DNA from: Liolophura sinensis | Lineage: Eukaryota; Mollusca; Polyplacophora; Chitonida; Chitonidae | DNA: 64,000 bases | NCBI RefSeq assembly: GCF_032854445.1 | Contig: NC_088300.1 | Span: 73,337,005 to 73,401,004 of the forward strand | Direction of reading: 5' to 3' | Shown: in pieces, positions 13,394-25,300 of the stretch | How positions within the stretch are numbered: position 1 is the stretch's first letter | How the letters are laid out: every line of letters begins with the position of its first letter | Translations under genes and position numbers: made by a program | Notes under the pieces: generated by a model | The model's input: the letters and a program-made list of their open reading frames with translations, nothing else | Databases searched by the model: none | What the model was told of the DNA's origin: nothing

Positions 13394-16300
13394 CTGGCAG
13401 AGTAGCAAACAGACAACAGGGAGGAAAACAATAACAAATAAACTGAGGAGATCAAAGATGATTTAAAGAAAAAAAAAATCAGTGCTCATGACAACTAAGT
13501 CTATCTCACGATAAAAAGTGTGAACTTCACTGATACATTTCCAGAGTCTCTTATGATCAACACAGGCTAAAGGTACAGTTTTCAATTCTTAATATGCAGT
13601 TAAGGAGGAGTCATAACATGTAACATTTTGTTTCTTTCGGCGGGGTTTGGGGTTGGCTTTAAACTACAGTATTCGTAATGCCCCAGATGTCAGTCTGAAA
13701 TTAAGCAAACAGTAACAGCAACGTCAATGGTGAGTATTCTAACAACTCAGGGGACGAAATTTGGATGGAGGGGTGGTTAAGCTGATCTTTGAGACAATTT
13801 TGAGATATAAAATATGCTCTATCATGCTAATCTTCAACTCAGAGTTACTTGCTATTAATTCTTTTTTTTTCTTGAAACAAGAAACTTTTTTTGATTTCCA
13901 TGAACATGCCCAGCTCCTCAATGCTACAACATGAATGTGATGAACATATAGGCTTGATGTACTCCATGAATGGCACCTAGCTCCTAGAGGTAATAAAAAC
14001 TTCTACAACAACACTATTTTCATCACTTACAAACCATTCAAATGGCATGGACAAATCTACTGTCATTAGACATTTCATACTGACTGTCAATTTTACACTG
14101 GGTTTACTGAGTAAAACAAGAGACATGAAACACTGAGCTGACAATCCTCCTCAAATTTTGCTGTGTCAGTTCCCATAGCAGAAATACATGTATAGAGTTA
14201 ACAGGATTGCCATCAAGATCAATTGTCGAAGAAATGTAATAATAATTTGTCATCTAGCACTGTGAACACACATTTTAATCTTATGCACTGTACTGTACAT
14301 AATGAATTCTCTCAAACTTCCCAATCTTGGGTAATCATATTACATTTTCTCATACAAGATAGAACAGAAAAGCATTGACTACTCAAGACTATTTCACTTA
14401 TACGAGGGTAGCCAGCATAATGGTGGGAGACACCAGCGAAAGCCCAGGGAAACCAACGATCATCTGCAGGTTACTGACAGACCTTCCCACATATGGCTGG
14501 AGAGGAAACCAGCATGAGGTGGACGAACTCAGGACGATGGCATCTGAGAGGCTCCTGATCAAGCCATGGAGGCCCTAATCAGCCATACAGGTACATCAAT
14601 AATTATATCACAGATAAGTTACTATCGTTGAAACAAAAACTATCTATGATCCACAAACCTTCAGAAGAGGACTGTGGTGGGGTGGCTGGCTTGCGTAAAT
14701 GTCTCCTCATAAGTAGGACAAGGACAATCCCAATCAGTAGGCAGCCAAGACCAGTCACAACACCTGTAGGAAAACCCCAACAGAATGCTTTCAGAACATT
14801 CAGACAAACCCCTGTTTGGACATGTAGATATCACTGCCAAAATGTACAGCTGCGGTTTCAGTTGATGTTATGGCTTCTTTCATCACATATTTGAGTTTTT
14901 TACGCTTTTATCTGTCTTAACAGTCAAAAACTAACTGCACAGCAGACATTTCAGAATACATGGTTTTCTGTAGTTAACAAAATGACCAAAAATATCACAA
15001 CATGTATCAAAAAGAAAATGACTGATTCTTAGGTGCTACGGATACAACATACATGTACTTACCAATTACAGTTACACCATTTGCGGGAATACTGGGCCTA
15101 CCTGTTTACAAATCATGAAAACTGTGAATTCATACACTGTTACAGAAGTTACCTCCTTTATTCACGCTGAAAATCACTACCAATTCTGAAATACTGATCT
15201 CCCCAAACATACATGTACAAATCTACATGCACATGTATATATGAACACATTAGTGAGTGAGTGAGTGCTTGGGATTTAACGTCGTACTTAACAATTTTTC
15301 AGTCATATGACGATGAAGGAATCCTTAGAGTGCATGTAATGTGCCTGCTTGTTGCATGACGGATTTCCTCTCTTCAGCTCTTTTATCTAGTGCTGCATCA
15401 CTGAGACGCGTTAGCTAAGGCAAGAAAGCCATCCCACCCCATTGGAGAAATAATTTCAAGTCAAAACATGCTAGCATCAGGATTGGTAAACTGAACTGGA
15501 CTGACAAAGACACTTTTGGAAACATTGCCTTTTGTCACTATACATGCAAAACTACATGTAAAAGCATGGATGTCTAGTTCACAACCACAATCCATGAACA
15601 TCGTCACTTGGACCAATGGCAAGTTTTGTACTGGTTGGCCCAGTGTTAGTACATTTACATACTGAGCTATATTTAGAAAAAAACATGAAGGTTCTGATCA
15701 CAAATTTATGAGGTGACATTGTCACACAAAATTACATCCTAGCCATTTGAGGACTTGCATGATCACATACAGGCAAAGAGCTTTGTTTTATCAATACATG
15801 TAATATGGTGTTTTTGTAATGTAGATTCTATTCAGATTGGCAAATTTCAGGGTTTCACAAAAAGTATAGTATTATCAGTCTACAAAGAATAATGCCTTTC
15901 AAATATACTTGAATAAGCACCATGTAAACATGCGAAAAGATTGGAGAATTACAGTGCTAGGCTTAACTGCTAACACACTTTTGAACCACTGGGCCCAGCT
16001 TGCGCATGTATCAGTTTTATAGGACGCAGTCCGATGTTTGAAATGGACCATTTACCAAATTGTCCTTAATGTTACCCTTGATTTATTATTTGCAAATTAA
16101 ATTAGTTCATGGGCACATATATCTTTCCCTAGGCCAAGTAACCACTGTCAAATTTGGAAACTGATTCATTTAGAAATTTAATCTAAATGAATTTTGATTT
16201 AAGATGAGAACTCTGAAGCATTTCATCTGCGCTCCTGTCAGCCAAATCCTGGCTCACACACTGTTTCTGCTTGACAAAACTGTCATGTGTGTATGTAAAT

Positions 16301-19300
16301 GATTATAAATCACTATACAAAATATAACCAGTGGACTACATTTTTACACAAGCCACCCATATTTAAATTGCAGTTTAACAGACGGATTAAATCTTTTCTT
16401 CAATGTAAGATGACTGTATATAAAGAAAAATTGAAAATTGTCTAACTGTGAGAAATGTTGCAGCAATTTTTCCTGTTGAAGACATATTTACATGATCAGA
16501 AAGCATCAAAATTGAAGACTGGACAAAATTTAAAGGTGAATTTTCAGTTTTATTTCATTTGTTGCATGTTTTAGTGTCTGCTCGTCTGTAAAAGACAAAA
16601 GTTGATGTGAAAAATTAAAAAAAAAAAAACAGAAAATGTTATTTCACTTATTATGTAAATTATAAATACAACCTGTATTTTAGGTCTGAAATCCCTCCCA
16701 ATGAAGATTATCACTTCAGAACAGCCATGTACTTACCATCCCTTGACACACTGACTTCTTTTGTAATCTCTGACTCACTGACTTCCTCATCTGTAATTCT
16801 TTCCTCAGGCACTGGTAAATATTGACAGATATTTTTCCATAAACGTACACATCATAGTATATGGAGATATATTTATAATGCATCAAGTTTATAGTCAGTG
16901 AGATTTGTTATCAGTGAAACTTGTTCAAATCATGCCGACATGAACCAAGATGTGCCAAATAAGACAAGGGTTATATATAAACATATATTTACAATTTATA
17001 CAGATTAATATTTAGTGTCAGATGCAGATACCAGTGAGAAAAAAAAAACTTCCTGGGGAAAACTGGTGTACAATTTTAGAAATAATAACATTAAACATTT
17101 AATTTTCTTTATTTCCCGTATCACACTGTACATACTTGTACTTAATACCTGGCAGAAGTAAAGTTCAAAATTTAAACTAGAATTTAAACAGTTTCAGCTG
17201 GGCTCCACGTCATTCGTTGTCATAGATATCACTGTCAAATGGGAGACAGCTCAACTGTACCTAAACGCACAATGTCTTTGGGAAATCATTGACAATGCTG
17301 CAGAAATGAGGAAGCCAACATATTATATGTCTGTTCAGATGCTGCCTAACTCAATGTTAAAGCCACAGCATAAACATGCATTTCTACAAAAAAACAAAAA
17401 AACAAACTTGGTGTCATTTTAACCCTTCTAGCGAGAAAACTATTAATCGTAGGCTCAAATCTGTTGGCCTGACACAGAATGAGTATGTCTTGGGCTACAA
17501 TTAAGTGTAAGTTTTACATTTCTAGCTCCCATAGTTATCAAGTTACAGGTCATTGAAATTACATAACTAAGTTTTAGTTTTTTGACTATATCTCAAAAAG
17601 TTACAGAGATATGCAATCAGCGACTCAAAATACAACAGAATACGTTAAAAAAAATTGAAATTTCAAAACTAGTAGTGACGTCACAACTTCGACCAACGGA
17701 GAGCTTCCAAAGTTTTTACAGGAAGTCAACGATCTTTTCAAACTTATTGTAACTACCAACTGCCTACCTGCATATCAAATTTCAAAACATTAGGTTCTGT
17801 TGTTCTTGACAAGATGTTTAAACGATTTTTATATAAAAAAATCCAATATGGCCTCCAAACTAAGTGACATAAAAAAAAATCAGGGTCCGTAGTGCACAAC
17901 TTCAGGTATTGGTGAATTTTACTGCAAAATTTCAAGTTAATCGATCAAGACTGTATGTTGCTCACAAAATCAGTTGAATAATAATAATAATAACTAGAAT
18001 GGATCTGCGAATAGCAGATCCTAGGCCGGGATCCCGGATCGGATCGATGACGTTTTCATCTTCATGTTCTGTGTTCAAAGGACACATGTTCCACATACAC
18101 GGCTTTCAAAGTTACCTTGCGACCTTACACCGTTTGTCACTGAGGCAGTCGGCCGGTCATTTGTATTCCCTCGAATAGATCGGCGACCTTGATAATGCTA
18201 CGCTATGCCCAGTAAAAAAACGTCGGTCTTTGGCAGACTTAGACCGCTTTTTGTAAAAAATAACGCAAAAATACGACCAGTGTAACAGCAAGTTTGTACA
18301 TTCACATCTCAATCCACGACATGCCATGCACAGACTCACTGCTCCACTGAGAGCTCGGTCATCGTTACAAAGTCAGCACTTGGACCAGGGCACATGTCCA
18401 TATCTGTCAATCACCCTGGCCTGTTTAACGTATAGTAAAGAGCACGAGGTCCGCGCAAAACAAAGCTAACTTTTACAGGTCCGCGTCGTTTGCTGTTGTA
18501 GTTAGATCTCTACGCCATCTAATAGAGTACTGGAGTTAGATGGGAACTGGAATCAATGTCTTCGTACAACCGTTTCGGGAGATCACGGATAGTGTAGGCG
18601 AAAGCATCAGGTCAAATACTACAAACCCAGTCCAATCCCTATCTAACTCCATGTTAAAGCAATAGGATTCCCATCTTTTTCTAAACAAAAAACGGTGTTG
18701 TCATTTAAACGCTTGTAGCGAAAAAACTATTGATCTGAGCTCAAATCCGTTGACAAATGCTCGAAAGAGCATGTCTTGTTCTACAATTTCGTGCAGGTTG
18801 CAGATTTCTAGCTGCCATAGTTCTCGAGTTACAGGTCATTGAACTTACGTAAGATTTTTGAGTTTTTTGCTAATATCTCAAAAAGTTACACAGATATACA
18901 AAAAATACAAGCAGATTCGGAATCAGCAGCTCAAGATACATCAGAATACGTTCAGAACATTTGAACTTTGAGAACTTTTTGTGACGTCACAAATTCAACC
19001 AATGGCGAGCTTCAAGAGTTTTGACCAGAAGTCAACCATTTTCGCAAACTTTAAAGAACTCGTGACTTACTACCAGCATGTCAAATTTGAAAACGATCGG
19101 TTCAGTGGTTCTGGAGAAGAAGATTTTTAAAGATTTTACACAAAATCCAATATGGCGGCCAAACCACGTGACATAGCAAAAAAGTTGAGAATTTGTCCCG
19201 AGGTATTCACCGCCAGAATAGGTGTGCAAATTTCAGACCTGTATGTTGAACGGTGAAAAAGTTTCCATGCGAACAAAGTCGGTGAAAAAAAAATAATAAT

Positions 19301-22300
19301 AATAACTAGAATGGATCTGCGAATAGCAGATCCTAGGCCGGGATCCCGGATCGGATCGATGACGTTTTCCCCTTCATGTTCTGTGTTCGAAGGACACATG
19401 TTCCACATACACGGCTTTCAAAGTTCCCATGCGACCTTACACCGTTTGTCATTGAGGCAGGCGGCTGGTTATTTGCAATCCCTCGAATAGATCGGCGGCC
19501 TTGATGATGCTACGATATGCCCAGTGAAAAACGGTCGTTTATTGGCAGTCTTAGCCCGCTATTTGTAAGAAATAACGCAAAAACATGACCAGTGTAACAG
19601 CAAGTTTGTAAATTCACATCTCAATCCACGACATGCCATGCACAGACTCACAGCTCCACTGATAGCTCGGCCATCGTTAGAAAGTCAGCACTTGGACCAG
19701 GGCACATGTCCATATCTGTCAATCACCCTGGCCTCTTTAACGTATAGTAAAGAGGACGAGGTCTGCGCAAAACAAAGCTAACTTTTACAGGTCCACGTCG
19801 TTTGCTGTTGTAGTTAGATCTCTACGCCATCTAATAGATAACTGGAGTTAGATGTAAACTGGAATCAATGTCATCCTACAACCGTTTCGGGAGATCACGG
19901 ACAGTGTAGCCGAAAGCATCAGGTCAAATACTACAAACCCAGACCAATCCCCGTCTAAATCCATGTTAAAGCAATGGGATTCCCGTCTTTTTCTAAACAA
20001 AAAACGGTGTCCTGATTTAAACGCTTGTAGCGAAAAAACTATTGATCGGAGCTCAAATCTGTTGACAAATGCTCGAAAGAGCATGTCTTGGGCTACAAGT
20101 TCGTGCAGGTTGCACGTTTCTAGCTTCTATAGATCTCGAGTTACAGGTCATTGAAGTTACGTCATTTTTTTTAGTTTTTGGCTCATATCTCAAAAAGTTA
20201 CACAGATATGCAAAAAATACAACCAGATTCGGAATCAGTAGCTCAAGTTACATCAGAATGTGTTCAGAACATTTGAACTTTGAGAACTTTTTGTGACGTC
20301 ACAAATTCGACCAATAGCGAACTTCAAGAATTTTGACCGGAAGTCAACCATTTTCGCAAACTTTAAAGAACTCGTAACTCACTAGCTGCATGTTAAATTT
20401 GAAACCGATCGGTTGAGTGGTTCTGGAGAAGAAGATTTTTAAAGATTTTACACAAAATCCAATATGGCGGCCGAACCACGTGACATAGCAAAAAAGTGGA
20501 GAATTTGTCCCGAGATATTCACCGCCAGAATATGTGTGCAAAATTTCAGAGCTGTATGTTGAACGGTAAAAAAGTTTCCATGCGAACAAAGTCGGTGAAA
20601 AAAAAATAATAATAATAATAATAACTAGAATGGATCTGCGAATAGCAGATCCTAGGCCGGGATCCCGGATCGGATCGATGACGTTTTCCCCTTCATCTTC
20701 TGTGTTCGAAGGACACATGTTCCACATACACGGCTTTCAAAGTTTCCATGCGACCTTACACCGTTTGTCACTGAGGCAGTCGGCCGGTCATTTGCATTCC
20801 CGTGAATAGATCGGCGAACTTAATGAAGTTAGGCTATGCCTAGTGAAAAACGGTCGTTCCTTGGCAGACTTAGCCCGCTATTTGTAAGAAATAACGCAAA
20901 AACACGACCAGTGTAACAGCAAGTTTGTACATTCACATCTCAATCCACGACACGCCATGCACAGACTCACGGCTCTCATGATAGCTCGGCCATCAATAGA
21001 AAGCCCGCACTTGGGCCACGGCACATGTCCATATCTGTCAATTACCCTGGCCTGTTTAACGTGTAGTAAAGAGGACGAGGTCTACGCAAAACAAAGCTAA
21101 CTTTTACAGTTGCATGCCGTTTACTGTTGTAGTTAGATCTCTACGCCATCTAATATAGTACTGTATAGCTGAATGTCATCCTACAACGGTTTCGGGAGAT
21201 CACGGACAGTGTAGCCGAAAGCATCAGGTCAAATACTACAAATCCAGTCCATTCCCCATCTAACTCCATGTTAAAGCAATAGGATTCCCATCTTTTTCTA
21301 AACAAAAACGGTGTTGTTTTTTAAACGCTTCTAGCGAGAAAACTTTTAATCGGAGCTCAAATCCGTTGACGAGTGATCGAAAGAGCGTGTCTTGAACTAC
21401 ATTTTCATGCAATTTGCACATTTCTAGCTGCCATAGTTCTCGATTAAAACGCCATTGAAATTACGTAATTTTTTTAGTTTTTTGCTCATATCTCAAAAAG
21501 TTACACAGATATGCAAAAAATACAAGCAGATTCGGAATCAGCAGCTCAAGATACATCAGAATTCGTTCAGAACAAATGAACTTTGAGAACTTTTTGTGAC
21601 GTCATAAATTCGACCAATGGCGAGCTTCCAGAGTTTTGATCGGAAGTAAACCATTTTCGCAAACTTTAAAGAACTCGTAACTTACTAGCTGCATGTCAAA
21701 TTAGAAAACGATCGGTTCAGTGGTTCTGGAGAAGAAGATTTTTAAAGATTATACACAAAATCCAATATGTCGTCCGAACCACGTGACATAACAAAAAAGT
21801 GGAGAATTTGTCCCGAGATATTCACCGCCAGAATATGTGTGCAAAATTTCAGACCTGTATGTTGAACGGTAAAAAAGTTTCCATGCGAACAAACTCGGTG
21901 AAAAAAAAATAATAATAATAATAAGAAAAAACAGAACGATTACAATAGGGATCCCGTTCGGGAGAACGGGATCCCTAATAAGAAAAAACAGAACGATTAC
22001 AATAGGGATCCCGTTCGGGAGAACGGGATCCCTAATAATAATAAGAAAAAACAGAACGATTACAATAGGGATCCCGTTCGGGAGAACGGGATCCCTAATA
22101 ATAATAAGAAAAAACAGAACGATTACAATAGGGATCCCGTTCGGGAGAACGGGATCCCTAATAACTGGAATGATTTCAGGACTACCTGCGTGGACCCCTT
22201 ATAATTTTGTATTCATCTAAGATAATTGATAAGACTGCTGCTGTGTTCCACCATAATATACAGCCACCACGAAAATAATAGACCGCAGGTTGGATTTTAA

Positions 22301-25300
22301 TTCATAATCATCCGGCCAGCACTATAGAATATCTTCCTCCACTCTATCAGTGAATTTCTTTATACAGATACACAGTAGACAGCGTTTCGCTCAACCATGT
22401 CAACACATCCTGCATGCATCTTGCTCCTTATCTTCCTGTCAGTAAGGTTGACGCTTGCTACAGGTTTCATAATCAGCCTTGCTTTACTGTGTATATACAA
22501 GTCTTTAGCACTTTAGCACATCTTGCACTTGCACTTCTACATCTAGTGTGAAATAATTTTTTTTTGAATACACATCCTTCTTCTCACTACAGCTACATCC
22601 CATGTTGATTTGAACTTTCAGTGTCAATAACTATGGTGGCATCTGATTGGAACAAGAGTCATGCATATTTATGAAGGAAAGTTTAGGGCTTTGAAGAGTT
22701 AATATGGTTCAGTAAATCAAGGTAGATGATGTTGGACATCCCTACCTTGATTAAGGGACAAGACAGCATCTAGCTAAAACATATTTCAATCGAAAAAAGG
22801 ATAATCAAGCTTTCTAAAAACTATTATACTTTATTATTTTAATAATATTTCAATGAATAGCATGCAGGACAAAATGACAATACTACACAAATGGCTTTTG
22901 TTAGTCGAGGCAGCCATCTTGAGAATTTTATCCAATCGGTTGCTATCAGATTGCATGGCCTAAGCTGTGATGTAGCCTTTACCCGTTTGCTCCATGAAGT
23001 GATATATGATAACACAAAACTACAGCGTAAGACATCATTTTGAGATTATTTACAGAGACTTTGTTACATATATCCGAAGGGCCATTTCACAAAGTCTTGT
23101 GGGGCAGGTCTGTATTATTTACAGACCACCACAGACATAAAATCAGTTGATTTACACGCCGTGTAATATTCACCAATGTTATCACAAATTATGTCAGGTA
23201 GCAGCATACCGTCTCAGCCCAAACAGAATTCATCTCCTCAAATTCATTTTTTGTTGTTCATTTTAATTTTTGGTCAGCAGTTTCTAAATAACAAATATAA
23301 GAGTCAGCAAAAAATTCATTAGGGATGCCAAAGGTTTATGGGAATGAGAAGACAGAACCTCTTCGGACATCATCTCTCCCTAAAATTAATTAAAGATGTT
23401 ATGATTTCTCAGTTTTCTTTTATAAAATACAGCGAAATTATCAGAAGACCCTGTTCAAGCCAAGATGCTTTCTCTGACATCTGCAATAACAAGGTCAGCA
23501 CTGCTTTCATCTTAGAAGCCAGCGCCACAAAATTAACGCATAACATCCAGCAACAGCAGAATGCCAGGATTAACCTCAGTGGTACTTAAATTTATGGATC
23601 ATGAATCCAGTTGCACAACAATCCTTCTGTAATTTTCTAAACTTTTAATTGGGGTCAAAATCACCAGCACAACTCCTCTGGAGGCTAAGACCTAAAAAGA
23701 AATATCCCGATCTACAGTTAGGCTATTGAAACAGTCACGGAGTTCCTTGTAAATGATAATAGTAGGCCGACTGTATCAACAGTTCAAGGAAGAAATATTC
23801 TTCCAGTATGTCCAATTTCCCAGAAAACTATATTTGTCATATGGACCTTTCATCTGTCATAGGCTACTGCTTAGACTATGATACGGAAAATACCTTCAAC
23901 ATTAGAGAGCTAGAGTATATGTTACGTCACATTGCCCTTGATAATGGAGACATGCTGAAGACAAAGTTTCACTGAACTTTTACTGGGTTGAAAAAAAATC
24001 TAAAAAAATGTGCATTCCTTGTTTAAGATACTTTGAATGGTAGTCTTTCAGTGGACATAAACATTAGTCAGGTGCTGTCTTTTACTTTAAATGAACATGT
24101 TTGCTATCAAGTACGTGTATTGTACATACCACACTGGAAGTTCCGTGGGACAGAGATATCCCAGTTTCGTGTGCTCAGGCAGGTCAGGTTCACACTGGGC
24201 GGCTCTCCTGGTGGATGCCTTACAAAACCTGTCTTACAAGACAATACAGCGTATGTGTGCGTGTATCGCGGGTGAAAAAGGTCGCTGACATTCCACTCCG
24301 TGTTTTCTGGCAGTTCAATCATGTCACATGCTGAAAAAGGAAATACTGGAAGGATAAATTTGCCTTTATTATTAATGAGCATGTACTCTTTATCTTTACC
24401 CCATGTCCATTTAGCCTTAATGAGATGGGTGTGACTGCTGACAGAGCTGTATGTGATGGGAGGAAACCAGGCAGAGCCCGGGGAAACAACCATCTGCAGG
24501 TCGCTAAAGACCCCCCCACATACGACCAAAGAGGAAGCCAACTTGAGCTGAACTTGAACTCACAACAATCGCATTGGTGAGAGGCTTCCTGGCTCACTAT
24601 ACTGAACTGGGTACGAACTGAGCAACAATCAGATAAGTGCATCATAAAATCAGGCTGCTTACTTGGAGGTTTTCCTCTGACATAGCACCATAGAACATCA
24701 TTTTTAGAAAATGTAGGGTTTTGGTCAACACACTGTTGTTGAAAATCTTTTGATTGTTGAAGGTCCTCATTAAGACAGAAGAGACACCAGCTGTACATCC
24801 CGTCATCTCTTTTGTACAGGTCGTGACTGGAAAAATGAATATGAGAAACAAACCTGAAGTAAACTGATCAACCAACAGATGGTACAACCAACTTACAAAA
24901 TGAGCTGCTTAATTGTACCTACATGTAAATATCAAAGCAAAATATTGTTCAATATATGTTCAAAGAAATTTCAGGTAAAAACAGTATCAGAGGTTTTTCT
25001 CATCAATTTCTCAAAATTAAAGAAAACCTAAATTTTGTATTGAGTTTTTATTAAAAACACTTGAGTTTAGTTTCTTTTCTTATTGTTTTTGCACTTCAAA
25101 AGTCATGGGCCACAATGAGCATCAACTGTTGCCATCGTCAAATAATGTGGCAACTGTGTGATTTTGTTGGCAGTTGAGACAAACCAGATAGAGTCCCTGT
25201 TCATACAGTCACCATGGGTGGGAGATAATAGCTATGGAAATGTACATTACGCATTTATCTCAACCCATAATTTAGTAGCAATAACTGAAAGCATACATGT

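Noticed and set aside
19136-20727. Minus-strand frames starting MWNMCPSNTE at two places
   Set aside because: They lie in the 1.3-kb tandem units, differ in frame and end between copies, and have no domain; they are chance frames in a repeat.
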